DNA from: Phenylobacterium sp.
GTDB taxonomy: Bacteria; Pseudomonadota; Alphaproteobacteria; Caulobacterales; Caulobacteraceae
Assembly (NCBI RefSeq): GCF_030646615.1
Contig: NZ_JAUSLG010000045.1
Coordinates: 1 to 34,619 of the forward strand
Direction of reading: 5' to 3'
DNA: 34,619 nt
Under the pieces are notes generated by a model, which worked only from the letters and a program-made list of their open reading frames with translations, was not told where the DNA came from and did not search any database. The position numbers and the translations under genes are program-made. Of this stretch, positions 15,841 to 27,960 are shown in pieces (positions within the stretch are counted from its first letter, which is position 1; every line of letters starts with the position of its first letter).

Positions 15841-16731
15841 ATGTTCGGAAAGGCCTTTGCGCCGGCCAAGGTCAATCTCTTCCTGCACGTCGGCGCGCCT
15901 GGCGCTGACGGCTATCACCCGCTGAGTTCGCTCCTGGCTTTCGCCGACGTGGGCGACCGCGTCTCGCTGGCGCCTTCCGACGCGCTGGACTTTCGCCTGA
16001 CCGGCGCCTTCGCCGGCGCCTTGCCGGGGGAGGGCGACAATCTCGTGGTTCGCGCGGCCACCGCCCTGCGGGCCGTGCTCCGTGGTCCTCGGGCGCCCGT
16101 CAGCCTGATGCTGGACAAGGCCCTGCCGGTGGCGGCGGGCCTGGGAGGCGGCTCCAGCGACGCCGGGGCGGCCCTGCGGCTGCTGCGGGCGGCCTGGGCG
16201 CCGGAGCTGTCCGATGAGGCCCTGCAGGCCGTTGCGGCCGACCTGGGCGCCGACGGCGCCGCCTGCCTCTGGGGCGCGCCGGTGCTGGCTGAGGGGCGGG
16301 GAGAGGCGCTGGCGCCGGCGCCCCGTCTTCCGGCCTGCCCGGCGGTGCTGGTCAATCCCGGTGTTCCGGCCTCGACCGCTGCGGTCTATCGCCAGTTCGA
16401 CGCCCTCGCCGCCTTTGGCGACATCACGCCGTCGCCCCTGCCGGACGCCTTCGAGAGCGTCGAGGAGCTGGCCGGCTGGCTTAGCCTGCAGCGGAACGAC
16501 CTCGAGGCCGCCGCCATCGTCGTCGCGCCTGAGATCGGGGACGTCCTGGCTGATCTCGCCGCCGAGCCCGAGGTGTTGCTGGCCCGCATGTCGGGGTCTG
16601 GAGCCACCTGCTTCGCCCTGTGTTCGAGCGATATCGAAGCTGAGCAGTTGGCCGAGCGGCTCGAGAGCCTGCGCCCCGACTGGTGGGTGCGCCGCTGCCG
16701 TCTGGGTGGTCCCTGGCCCGACCCAGCCTGA
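15841..16731 (+). CDS. ispE: 4-diphosphocytidyl-2-C-methyl-D-erythritol kinase
   Basis: GHMP-family kinase of the non-mevalonate (MEP) isoprenoid pathway. It phosphorylates the 2-OH of CDP-ME with ATP. The protein has 296 residues (E. coli IspE 283). The N-terminus FAPAKVNLFLHV carries the substrate-binding Lys10. The ATP-binding glycine loop is PVAAGLGGGSSDAGAA (about 96-111). The LGAD block with Asp138 matches the catalytic aspartate region, and the C-terminal MSGSGATCFAL is the third GHMP motif. The start at 15841 lies 10 bp after the TPR lipoprotein stop. The longer in-frame extension into that gene is not homologous. No other MEP-pathway gene is in the window. Confidence 0.96.
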   Translation: MFGKAFAPAKVNLFLHVGAPGADGYHPLSSLLAFADVGDRVSLAPSDALDFRLTGAFAGALPGEGDNLVVRAATALRAVLRGPRAPVSLMLDKALPVAAGLGGGSSDAGAALRLLRAAWAPELSDEALQAVAADLGADGAACLWGAPVLAEGRGEALAPAPRLPACPAVLVNPGVPASTAAVYRQFDALAAFGDITPSPLPDAFESVEELAGWLSLQRNDLEAAAIVVAPEIGDVLADLAAEPEVLLARMSGSGATCFALCSSDIEAEQLAERLESLRPDWWVRRCRLGGPWPDPA

Positions 16732-16793
16732 GGCGGCCTTGGCGCCAAACGCGTCGAGGCTTGATCAACGGACACTGCGAACCGTCGCGCCAA

Positions 16794-16822
16794 ACGAAAA
16801 CGGGGGCCCCGAAGGGCCCCCG
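16794..16822 (-). terminator. Strong intrinsic terminator of the glnK-amtB transcript
   Basis: On the minus strand CGGGGGCCC, loop TTCG, GGGCCCCCG is followed by TTTTCGTTT. The nine stem pairs are perfect and the loop is the exceptionally stable C(UUCG)G. It lies 26 bp after the amtB stop. On the plus strand it can also stop ispE transcription, but no T-run follows there. Confidence 0.9.
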
Positions 16823-16848
16823 TTCCGCGATCAGCCTTGAGAGCCAGA

Positions 16849-18288
16849 TCAGCTGTGGATGGCTTCCCCATGCTGGGAAAGGTCCAGACCTTCGACTTCT
16901 TCTTCCTCGGAGACCCGCAGTCCGACGGTGAACTTGCAGATCATCAGGATGATGAAGGTGACGACGGCCGACCAGGCGATCGTGGCCAGGATGCCGAAGC
17001 CCTGGGTGATCACGCTGGCGCCTTCGCCCGCGCCGTTGATGGCCGGATCGGCCAGGGCGCCGGTGAGCAGGGCGCCGGCGATGCCCGCGATCCCGTGCAC
17101 GCCGAAGGCGTCGAGGCTGTCGTCGTACTTGAGCATCTTCTTCAGCCACACCGCGCCCACATAGGCCGCCGCGCCGCCGACGAGGCCGATGATCAGCGCC
17201 CCCTGCGGATTGACGAAGCCGGCGGCCGGCGTCACGGCCACGAGGCCGGCGATGGCGCCCGAGGCCAGGCCCAGCATGCCGGGCTTCTTACGCTCGACCC
17301 ACTCGATGACCATCCAGGTCAGGGCCGCGCCCGCGGCGGCCACCTGGGTGTTCATCATGGCTGCGGAAGCGAGGCCGTCAGCCGCCCATTCCGAACCGGC
17401 GTTGAAGCCGAACCAGCCCACCCACAGGAGGCTGGCGCCGATCATGGTGTAGACGAGGTTGTTGGGCGCCATGTTGTCGACGCCGTAGCCCTTGCGCTTG
17501 CCCAGAACGATGGCGCAGACCAGACCGGCCACGCCGGCGTTGATGTGCACCACGGTGCCGCCGGCGAAGTCGAGCACGCCCGCGCCGCCGAGGACGCCGC
17601 CGCCCCACACCCAATGGCAGATGGGCGCATAGACGAACACCGACCACAGACCCATGAACAGCAGCATGGCCGAGAACTTCATCCGCTCGGCGAAGGCGCC
17701 GGCGATCAGGGCGGGGGTGATGATGGCGAAGGTCAGCTGGAACATGATCCAGAGGAACTCCGGCAGGCCCGAGGTCAGCGAATGCGCCGTCTCGACGGTC
17801 ACGCCGCCGAGGAACAGGGCGTCGAAGCTGCCCATATAGGCGTTCAGGCCCTCGTTGGCGTTGGTGCCGAAGGCGATGCTGTAGCCCACGGCCATCCAGA
17901 GCACGGTCACCAGGGCGGTGATGGCGAAGATGGTCGCCACGGTGTTGATGACGTTCTTCTGCCGCACCATGCCGCCGTAGAAGAGCGCCAGGCCGGGAAT
18001 GGTCATCAGCAGAACGAGGCAGGTGGAGACGAGGATCCAGCCCGTAGAGGCTTCATTCAACTCCAGAGGCACCTGGTGGGCGAACAGATCGGTGGGCGCC
18101 GCCTCCTCGACAGGGGCTTCCTCGACCGACGCCGTTTCGGGCATCGGCACGGCCTCTTCGGCCGGCGCCTCGATCGTGGCCTCGGCCGGCGGCGGCGCTT
18201 CCTGAGCCCAGGCCGAGGCGGCGGGCGCCCCGACAATGGCGGCGGCGAGCATGAGCCCGGCCAGCCTGTTGAATTTCAATGACAACAT
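16849..18288 (-). CDS. amtB: Ammonium transporter with acidic periplasmic N-terminal extension
   Basis: Amt/Mep/Rh-family ammonium channel of 479 residues. A signal peptide (1-28, cleavage AWA-Q) is followed by an extension (29-80) rich in Pro, Ala and Glu (12 Glu, 1 Asp, no Lys or Arg). The eleven-helix Amt core begins about residue 82. The conserved pore histidines are visible in GGTVVHINAGVAGLV and AFGVHGIAGIAGA. IPGLALFYGGMV and WVGWFGFNAGSE are also canonical. The cytoplasmic C-terminal tail (LRVSEEEEVEGLDLSQHGE) is the PII-interacting region. It lies 33 bp downstream of glnK on the same strand, the usual pair in which uridylylation-sensitive GlnK blocks the channel when nitrogen is plentiful. 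AAGGGG lies 8 nt upstream of the ATG. A UUCG-loop terminator closes the operon. Confidence 0.97.
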   Translation of the reverse strand: MLSLKFNRLAGLMLAAAIVGAPAASAWAQEAPPPAEATIEAPAEEAVPMPETASVEEAPVEEAAPTDLFAHQVPLELNEASTGWILVSTCLVLLMTIPGLALFYGGMVRQKNVINTVATIFAITALVTVLWMAVGYSIAFGTNANEGLNAYMGSFDALFLGGVTVETAHSLTSGLPEFLWIMFQLTFAIITPALIAGAFAERMKFSAMLLFMGLWSVFVYAPICHWVWGGGVLGGAGVLDFAGGTVVHINAGVAGLVCAIVLGKRKGYGVDNMAPNNLVYTMIGASLLWVGWFGFNAGSEWAADGLASAAMMNTQVAAAGAALTWMVIEWVERKKPGMLGLASGAIAGLVAVTPAAGFVNPQGALIIGLVGGAAAYVGAVWLKKMLKYDDSLDAFGVHGIAGIAGALLTGALADPAINGAGEGASVITQGFGILATIAWSAVVTFIILMICKFTVGLRVSEEEEVEGLDLSQHGEAIHS

Positions 18289-18321
18289 TTGACTATCCCC
18301 TTGTCCCGTTTCTTTGCGCCC

Positions 18322-19043
<722 letters not shown>

Positions 19044-19859
19044 ATGCATCTGACCCGCCTGATGACCGCCACCGCCGCTGCCGCCCTGATCGCGGGCGCC
19101 GCCCAGGCGCAGGACGCCATGACGCCTGCGCCGTCCACCCCTTCGGAAGGCGTTCCGGCCGCCCAGGCCGGCGCTTCGGCGCGTGCGAGCACGCAGGTCG
19201 CCCCCGCCGGCGACATCGTGGAGACGGTCCAGGCCTCGGGTCAGTTCACGACCCTGGTCAAGGCCCTGGAGGCGACGAACCTCGTTGGGCTGCTGAAGGA
19301 CAATAGCAACCTGACGGTCTTCGCCCCCACAGACGCCGCCTTCGCCGCCCTGCCGGCCGGCGAACTCGACCGGCTGATGGCTGAAGAAAACCGCGCCGAG
19401 CTGCAGAAGCTCCTGACCTATCACGTGGTCAATGCGGTGGTGGACGGGTCGAAGATCGAAGGCGCCAAGGGCCCCGTGCCCACGGTCGCCGGTGAGAATG
19501 TCGAGGTCGACGGCAGCGGCGACACGTGGATGGTGGGTCAGGCCCGCGTCACCCAGGCCGATGTCATGGCCGATAATGGCGTGGTCCATGTGGTCGACAA
19601 GGTCCTGACGCCGGGCGCCGTCCCGGCGGCTGCGGCCCCGCCGGCCGCTGACGCCGCCGCAGGCGCTGACGCGGCGGCTACATACCAGTCCGCGCCGCCC
19701 GCAACGGAGGCCGCGCCCACGGGCATGGCTCCCGACACCTCAGCCACGGCGCCGTCTCAGGCGAGCGCCATGGATCCCATTCCGGACACACCGGAAAATC
19801 GCGCCGAATACGGCGCACCCCTCTCGAACGCCGGCCAGAACTCGGCGGCGAGCAACTAG
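19044..19859 (+). CDS. Secreted fasciclin (FAS1) domain protein
   Basis: Exported protein of 271 residues with a signal peptide (1-22, cleavage AQA-Q). A single FAS1 domain spans about 58-190. Its conserved H1 motif is TVFAPTDAAFAAL, the YH motif is LLTYHVVN, and the H2 motif is NGVVHVVDKVLTPG. FAS1 domains mediate adhesion or protein-protein contacts at cell surfaces. An Ala/Pro-rich linker (about 191-240) leads to a conserved-looking tail PIPDTPENRAEYGAPLSNAG at the C-terminus that recurs in the next protein. The ATG at 19044 is preferred over the ATG at 19038 because AGGA (19035-19038) then lies 5 nt upstream; the first ATG overlaps that element. No terminator separates it from the downstream secreted protein 66 bp away, so the two are probably cotranscribed. 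Confidence 0.88.
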   Translation: MHLTRLMTATAAAALIAGAAQAQDAMTPAPSTPSEGVPAAQAGASARASTQVAPAGDIVETVQASGQFTTLVKALEATNLVGLLKDNSNLTVFAPTDAAFAALPAGELDRLMAEENRAELQKLLTYHVVNAVVDGSKIEGAKGPVPTVAGENVEVDGSGDTWMVGQARVTQADVMADNGVVHVVDKVLTPGAVPAAAAPPAADAAAGADAAATYQSAPPATEAAPTGMAPDTSATAPSQASAMDPIPDTPENRAEYGAPLSNAGQNSAASN

Positions 19860-19925
19860 GCCAAGAGTCTGACAGGACGGCGGGGGGGACCTGCAGGCTT
19901 CGTTGAAACGCAAAGGAATGCAGCA

Positions 19926-20381
19926 ATGAACCTCAAGATGATCCTCTCCGCCGCTTCGGCTGCGGCGCTTCTCACCGCCGGCGCCGCCCAGGCCCAAACC
20001 ATGGACGGCTCGACCCAGGCGTCGGGCGGTATGCAGACCCAAGCCGCCCCAGCCGACCATAAGGACTCCAGGACCGGGCTTCCCTCGGTGGACTCCACCC
20101 GAGCGACCGGGGCGGGCGCCGGCGCCACCATGTCTGGGGACATGTCCGCAGGGCCCGAGATGAACGCCGATACCTCGGGTGCGGTAAACGCGCCGGGCGC
20201 CATGGCGGGCGGAGACGCCGCCGCCGCGACAGACGCCGGCTCCATGGCCTCGACCACAGCCGCCGGCGCCAATACCGAAATGGTCACCAACGGCCCCATC
20301 CCCGACACCGAGGAAAACCGGGCTAGGTACGGCGAGCCCGACTCCCGGGCCGGCAAGGCGAGCACGCCCAGCGGCAACTGA
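19926..20381 (+). CDS. Secreted Ala-rich protein sharing a C-terminal tail with the upstream fasciclin protein
   Basis: Protein of 151 residues with a signal peptide (1-23, AQA-Q). The mature part is low complexity, rich in Ala, Gly, Thr, Ser and Met, with no recognisable domain until the C-terminus. That end, PIPDTEENRARYGEPDSRAG plus ten residues, aligns without gaps to the end of the upstream fasciclin protein. AAGGA lies 8 nt before the ATG. The gene is followed by a strong terminator, so the two secreted genes look like a two-gene unit. No function can be assigned. It is probably periplasmic or surface-exposed. Confidence 0.78.
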   Translation: MNLKMILSAASAAALLTAGAAQAQTMDGSTQASGGMQTQAAPADHKDSRTGLPSVDSTRATGAGAGATMSGDMSAGPEMNADTSGAVNAPGAMAGGDAAAATDAGSMASTTAAGANTEMVTNGPIPDTEENRARYGEPDSRAGKASTPSGN

Positions 20382-20410
20382 TCTATCTTCGCCGCGCGCT
20401 TGATGCAGAG

Positions 20411-20443
20411 GTCGGCGGGCCCTATGGTCCGCCGACTTTTTTT
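20411..20443 (+). terminator. Strong intrinsic terminator upstream of glyQ
   Basis: GTCGGCGGGCC (20411-20421), loop CTAT, GGTCCGCCGAC (20426-20436) gives 11 pairs with one G-U wobble, followed by seven T (20437-20443). It ends the fasciclin/secreted-protein unit and lies only 20 nt before the glyQ start codon. Confidence 0.9.
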
Positions 20444-20463
20444 GCGCCTGCAAATCAGCCCAG

Positions 20464-21366
20464 ATGTCCTCAGAAAAACCGCTCTCGTTTCAGGGCCTGA
20501 TCCTGAAACTCCATGACTATTGGAGCCGCCAGGGTTGTGTAATCCTGCAGCCGCACGACATCGAGGTGGGGGCGGGTACGCTTCACCCGGCCACGGTGCT
20601 GCGCGCACTTGGTCCAAAGCCGTGGCGGGCGGCCTATGTGCAGCCCTCCCGCCGCCCGGCGGACGGCCGCTATGGGGAAAATCCCAACCGGCTGCAGCAC
20701 TACTATCAGTACCAGGTGATCCTGAAGCCGAACCCGGACGACCTGCAGGACCTCTATCTGGGCAGCCTGGAGGCCATCGGCCTCGATACCCGCCTGCACG
20801 ACATCCGCTTCGTCGAGGACGACTGGGAAAACCCCACTGTGGGCGCCTGGGGCCTGGGGTGGGAGGTCTGGTGCGATGGTATGGAGGTGACTCAGTACAC
20901 CTACTTCCAGCAGGTGGGGGGCGTGGACGTCTGGCCGGTGGCCGGCGAACTCACCTACGGGCTGGAGCGGCTGGCCATGTATCTGCAGGGCGTCGACCAT
21001 TTCACCGACCTGGCCTTCAACGATCCGGACGGGCCAGCGCCCATGACCTATGGCGAGGTGTTCCTGGAGAACGAGCGCCAGCAGTCGACGGCCAATTTCG
21101 ACGGCTATGACGTGGCCACCCTGAAGCGCCAGTTCGAGGACATGGAGACCCAGGTCCCGCGGCTGCTGGCGATGAAGGGGCCGCAGGGCCAGGCCATCGT
21201 CCTGCCGGCCTATGATCACGTGCTCAAGGCCAGCCACCTGTTCAACCTGATGGACGCCCGCGGCGCCATCGCGGTGGCCGAACGGCAGAGCTATATCGGC
21301 CGCATCCGCGACCTGACCAAGATGTGCGCCGAGGCCTGGGTGGCCAATGAAGGGGGCAATGCATGA
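20464..21366 (+). CDS. glyQ: Glycyl-tRNA synthetase alpha subunit
   Basis: Catalytic alpha subunit of the heterotetrameric bacterial-type GlyRS, which charges tRNA-Gly. It has 300 residues, as expected. The N-terminus [40 protein letters not shown] (motif 2 region), [18 protein letters not shown] and the motif 3 region [15 protein letters not shown] are diagnostic. The ATG at 20464 has no strong Shine-Dalgarno. A terminator ends 20 nt upstream, so its own promoter must be unusually close or lie within that stem (TTGATG 20400-20405, 17 nt, TATGGT 20423-20428 is a possible pair). The stop TGA overlaps the ATG of the next gene (ATGA), showing tight coupling with a lipoprotein gene and then glyS. 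Confidence 0.97.
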   Translation: MSSEKPLSFQGLILKLHDYWSRQGCVILQPHDIEVGAGTLHPATVLRALGPKPWRAAYVQPSRRPADGRYGENPNRLQHYYQYQVILKPNPDDLQDLYLGSLEAIGLDTRLHDIRFVEDDWENPTVGAWGLGWEVWCDGMEVTQYTYFQQVGGVDVWPVAGELTYGLERLAMYLQGVDHFTDLAFNDPDGPAPMTYGEVFLENERQQSTANFDGYDVATLKRQFEDMETQVPRLLAMKGPQGQAIVLPAYDHVLKASHLFNLMDARGAIAVAERQSYIGRIRDLTKMCAEAWVANEGGNA

Positions 21367-21872
21367 GGCCCGCCCTGTTGGCCTTCTGTGCTGGACTGAT
21401 GATGACACTCGCCGGCTGCGCCGAGGCTCGGCCGGAGAGCGAAGAAATGGTCTTCGTCACGGAAGATGATCCGGCGGTCGTAGCTGCGATGGCTCAGGCG
21501 CAGGCCACGCTGCCGATCTTCTGGCGCCTCCATGAGGCTCCACCGCCAGGCTACAGCGAGTTCGCCTTGAAGGTCGGTCTTCCTACGGTGTCGCGGGACG
21601 GTGAGGAGCACATCTGGGTCTTTGACGTGGTGCGGGAGCCGGACGGTGGCCGCGGAACGCTGGCCAACCCCCCCGATGATCTCGGCGATCTCCAGTATGG
21701 CTCGCTGGTCGCCTTCAAGGACGAACAAGTCAGCGATTGGCAGTATGAAAAGGGTGGCAAGCTCTATGGCCACTTCACCACGCGCGCGCTGATGGACCAG
21801 TGGAATGAGGTTCAGCGCGCCGAAGGTCGAGAGCGCCTTTCGCCAGAACCGCTTGAGGCCGGAGTCCAGTAA
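21363..21872 (+). CDS. DUF2314-like lipoprotein embedded between glyQ and glyS
   Basis: Protein of 169 residues with a lipoprotein signal ([19 protein letters not shown], lipobox LAGC, Cys19). The body (about 50-155) reads like a DUF2314 domain: [32 protein letters not shown]-like [19 protein letters not shown]. The function of that domain is unknown. It starts inside the glyQ stop (ATGA overlap at 21363-21366). Its own stop TAA overlaps the glyS start (TAATG, 21870-21874), so it is translationally coupled on both sides. Codon use and GC content look a little less extreme than in the flanking genes. A role in GlyRS activity is not implied by location alone, since a lipoprotein would be exported to the envelope. 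Confidence 0.85.
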   Translation: MRPALLAFCAGLMMTLAGCAEARPESEEMVFVTEDDPAVVAAMAQAQATLPIFWRLHEAPPPGYSEFALKVGLPTVSRDGEEHIWVFDVVREPDGGRGTLANPPDDLGDLQYGSLVAFKDEQVSDWQYEKGGKLYGHFTTRALMDQWNEVQRAEGRERLSPEPLEAGVQ

Positions 21873-23868
21873 TGCCTCAGCTGCTTCTCGAGCTCTTCTC
21901 CGAAGAGATCCCTGCGCGCATGCAGGCTCAGGCCGCCCGCGACCTGGAGCGCATGGCCCGCGAGCGCCTGGCCGAGCAGGGATTCCTGCCCGAGGCCATG
22001 ACGGCGTTTGCCGGCCCACGCCGCCTGACCCTGGTGATCGAGGGTCTGCCCGAGGCTCAGGCCGATCGGACCGAAGAACGCAAAGGCCCCCGCGTCGGCG
22101 CGCCGGACAAGGCCATGGAGGGCTTCCTCCGTTCCACCGGCCTGACTATGGACCAGCTGGTCGAGCAGGACGGGGTCTGGTTCGCGAAGATCGAACGCAA
22201 GGGCCGTCCGACGCCGGAGATCATCGCCGAGATGGTCGAGGCCATCGTGCGGAATTTCCCCTGGCCGAAGTCCATGACCTGGGGGCGGGGGACGCTGCGC
22301 TGGGTCCGGCCGCTGAAGCGCATCGTCTGCGTGTTCGACGGCGTGGTCGTCCCCTTCGTCATCGACGGGATCGCCAGCGGCGAGACCAGCGAGGGCCACC
22401 GCTTCATGGGCGACGCCAAGCCCTTCCGCGCCCGCAATTTCGACGAGTATCAGGCGGGTCTTTCGGCGCATTTTGTCGTGCTGGACGCCGAGGAACGCAA
22501 GGCCGCGATCCTTGATGGCGCCCGCACCCTCTGCTTCGCCCGCAATCTGGAGCTGGTGGAGGATGAAGGCCTGCTGACCGAGGTGGCCGGCCTGGCCGAA
22601 TGGCCGACGCCTGTGCTGGGGGACATGGACCCCGACTTCCTCGACCTGCCGCCGGAGGTGATCCGCACGTCGATGCGGACACACCAGAAGTACTTCGCCG
22701 TGCGTGATCCGGCGACCGGGGGCCTGGCGCCCCACTTCATCACCGTGGCCAATATCCAGGCCGCCGACGGCGGCGCGGCCATCGCGGCCGGCAACGCCAA
22801 GGTGCTGTCGGCCCGTCTGGCCGACGCCCGCTTCTTCTGGGACGAGGACCGCAAGCTCACCCTGGAAGACCGGCTGGAGAAGCTGAAGGGCGTCACCTTC
22901 CACGCCAGGCTGGGCACGATGTTCGAGCGGACCGAGCGGATCGTCCAGCTGGCGCGGCGCCTCGCGCCCCTGGTCGGCGCCGATCCCGAGACCGCCGCCC
23001 AGGCCGCCCGACTGGCCAAGGCCGATCTGGTGACCGGCATGGTCGGCGAGTTCCCGGAGCTTCAAGGTCTGATGGGCGGCTACTATGCCCGCGCCGAAGG
23101 GCTGGACCCGGACATCGCCGACGCCATCCGCGATCACTACAAGCCTCAGGGACCCGGTGACGCGGTCCCGGCCAGCCCGCTTGGTCAGGTGCTGGCCCTG
23201 GCCGACAAGCTCGACAGCCTGATCGGCTTCTTCGGCATCGACGAGAAGCCCACGGGCTCCAAGGATCCCTACGCCCTGCGCCGCGCGGCCCTGGGCGTCA
23301 TCCGCATCGTCCTGGAAGGCGGCCTGCGCCTGCCGATCCGCGACATTGCCGGCGACGATCTGGTGGCCTTCTTCGCCGACCGGCTGAAGGTGCTTCTGAG
23401 AGAGCAGGGGCGTCGTCACGACCTGGTGGATGCGGTCTTCGCCCTGGGCGACGACGACCTGGTGCGTATCGTCGCCCGGGTGGAGGCCCTGGACGGGTTC
23501 CTGACCACCGAGGACGGCGCCAACCTGCTGGCCGGCTATAAGCGCGCGACGAACATTCTCCGCGCCGAGGAGAAGAAGGGCGTTCTTCCGGACGGCCCGG
23601 CGGTCGCCATGGATGGCGCGCCGGCGGCCGAACTCGCCCTGGTCCACGCCCTGGCCGGCGTCGAGCCGGCCGTGGCTCAGGCCCTGGCCGCCGAGGATTT
23701 CGTGGCCGCCATGCAGGCGCTCGCAGGTCTGCGCGGGCCTGTGGACGCCTTTTTCGAGCAGGTTCTGGTGAATGCTGAAGACCCCGCAGAACGGGATAAC
23801 CGCCTGCGGCTTCTGAGCCAGGTTCGCAACGCCATGGGGCGCGTGGCGGATTTCAGCCAAGTGACGGG

Positions 23869-23872
<4 letters not shown>
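21872..23872 (+). CDS. glyS: Glycyl-tRNA synthetase beta subunit
   Basis: Beta subunit of the tetrameric GlyRS, needed for tRNA-Gly recognition. It has 666 residues (E. coli 689). The N-terminus [18 protein letters not shown] is diagnostic. [15 protein letters not shown], the HD-like segment and the C-terminal DALR-type anticodon-binding domain (RATNIL...[16 protein letters not shown]) follow in normal order. The ATG overlaps the stop of the embedded lipoprotein gene, and the TGA stop overlaps the next ATG (ATGA) that begins ppdK. Confidence 0.97.
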
Positions 23873-26571
<2,699 letters not shown>

Positions 26572-26579
26572 AACAATAA

Positions 26580-26609
26580 GGCCCCGCCGGATCAGCCGGC
26601 GGGGCCTTT
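26580..26609. terminator. Bidirectional terminator between ppdK and FabH-like gene
   Basis: GGCCCCGCCGG (26580-26590), loop ATCAG, CCGGCGGGGCC (26596-26606): eleven perfect pairs followed by TTTCTC on the plus strand. On the minus strand it is followed by TTATTGTTTT. It lies between two convergent genes and can serve both. Confidence 0.88.
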
Positions 26610-26633
26610 CTCTTCAGGGCTGGCGCCTTGGCC

Positions 26634-27755
26634 TCAGCGCTTGCGGACGAAGACGGTGCCGGCCGAATAACCGGCGCCGAACGAGCAGATCAGCCCCATC
26701 TCGCCGGCGTCGAACCCGTCATTGGCCTTGTGGAAGGCGATGATCGAGCCGGCCGACGAAGTGTTGGCGTATTCGTCCAGGATGATGACATTCTCCTGCG
26801 GCGTCGGATCGCGGCCCAGCACCTTGCGGCCGATCATGTCGTTCATGTTGATATTGGCCTGATGCAGCCACAGGCGCTTGAGCGCCGTGGGGTCGAGGTC
26901 AAGGTCCCGGGCGTGATCGGTGATCATCTCGGACACCATCGGCACCACCTCGCGGAACACCTTGCGCCCTTCCTGGACGAACAGCTTGTCGCGGGCCTCG
27001 GCCCCCTCCGGCGCGGCGCGGTTCAGGAAGCCGAAATTGTTGCGGATATTGTTGGAGAAGACTGTCTTCAGCCGCGTGCCGACGATGTCCCAGCCCTGGC
27101 CGGGCGTGGCCTCGTCCTCGGCTTCCACGATCACGGCGGTGGCCACGTCGCCGAAGATGAAGTGGCTGTCGCGGTCGCAGAAGTTCAGGTGGCCAGATGT
27201 GATCTCGGGATTGACCATCAGCACCGCCTTGGCCGAGCCGGTGGCGATATAGTCGGCGGCCGTCTTGATGCCAAAGGTGGCCGAGGAGCAGGCGACGTTC
27301 ATGTCAAAGGCGAAGCCGTCGACGCCCAGGGCCTGCTGCACCTCGATGGCCATGGCCGGATAGGCCCGCTGCATGTTGGAGGCCGCGCAGATCACCGCGC
27401 CGATCTCGCTGGCGGGCTTGCCCCAGGTCTCCAGGGCCTGACGGGCCGCGGCGACGGCGATCTCGGCCAGGATGGAGATCTCTTCGTTGGGCCGCTCGGC
27501 GATGACCGGGCGCATCACATCGGGATCGATCAGGCCCGACTTGTCCATCACGTAGCGGGACTTGATCCCGGACGCCTTCTCGATGAAGGCCTCTGACGAC
27601 GGCGTCAGCGCCGCGATCTCGCCGACGGCGATGGCCTCGGCGTTGCGGGCGTTGAAGCGCTCCACATAGGCGTTGAAGGTCTCCACCAGCTCGGCGTTGG
27701 TGAGGGTGTTGGACGGGGTGTAAAGCCCCGTGGCGGCGATGACGGCGTTACGCAA
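26634..27755 (-). CDS. Beta-ketoacyl-ACP synthase III (FabH-like), TTG start
   Basis: Thiolase-fold condensing enzyme of 373 residues. FabH enzymes start fatty-acid synthesis by condensing an acyl-CoA with malonyl-ACP. The catalytic triad is visible: Cys156 in NVACSSATFG, His298 in LWLHQANINM and Asn331 in YANTSSAGS. It is longer than E. coli FabH (317). The extra length is mainly N-terminal and around residues 30-90, so this is a divergent branch whose substrate may not be acetyl-CoA. The start is placed at a TTG (27753-27755) because GGAG lies 8 nt upstream and RNAVIAATGLYTP is the family beginning. The ATG at 27848 would add 31 unconserved residues and lacks a binding site. It is convergent with ppdK. 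Confidence 0.88.
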   Translation of the reverse strand: MRNAVIAATGLYTPSNTLTNAELVETFNAYVERFNARNAEAIAVGEIAALTPSSEAFIEKASGIKSRYVMDKSGLIDPDVMRPVIAERPNEEISILAEIAVAAARQALETWGKPASEIGAVICAASNMQRAYPAMAIEVQQALGVDGFAFDMNVACSSATFGIKTAADYIATGSAKAVLMVNPEITSGHLNFCDRDSHFIFGDVATAVIVEAEDEATPGQGWDIVGTRLKTVFSNNIRNNFGFLNRAAPEGAEARDKLFVQEGRKVFREVVPMVSEMITDHARDLDLDPTALKRLWLHQANINMNDMIGRKVLGRDPTPQENVIILDEYANTSSAGSIIAFHKANDGFDAGEMGLICSFGAGYSAGTVFVRKR

Positions 27756-27960
27756 GATCGCTTCTCCGAAGACAGCCTCTTCCGGGCTTGGCCGGTTTGA
27801 TACCACGGCCGCGGCGAAAGCGGGCAGGGGGTGATGTGGCTCTTTCATCACACTCTGTGGCTGCCCTGCAAAGGTCCGCGGACGGACAGGAATTCGCCCC
27901 GATTGCCGACGATGAAGACGCCGCTCGGGGGAGCGTGTCCCCAAGTTCGGAGTATCTCGT
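27756..27960. promoter_or_regulatory. Divergent region with nested inverted repeats
   Basis: This 205 bp region lies between the FabH-like gene and the outer-membrane protein gene. It contains a nested dyad: GGGCAG (27822-27827) with CTGCCC (27861-27866), enclosing GTGATG (27831-27836) with CATCAC (27846-27851). A further repeat GGGGA (27928-27932) / TCCCC (27938-27942) lies just before the GGAG ribosome binding site of the porin-like gene. No confident promoter elements were found. Confidence 0.3.

Noticed and set aside
16761..16768. TTGATCAA palindrome resembling an FNR/FixK site
   Set aside because: The N4 spacer is missing and the word lies between the 3' ends of convergent genes.
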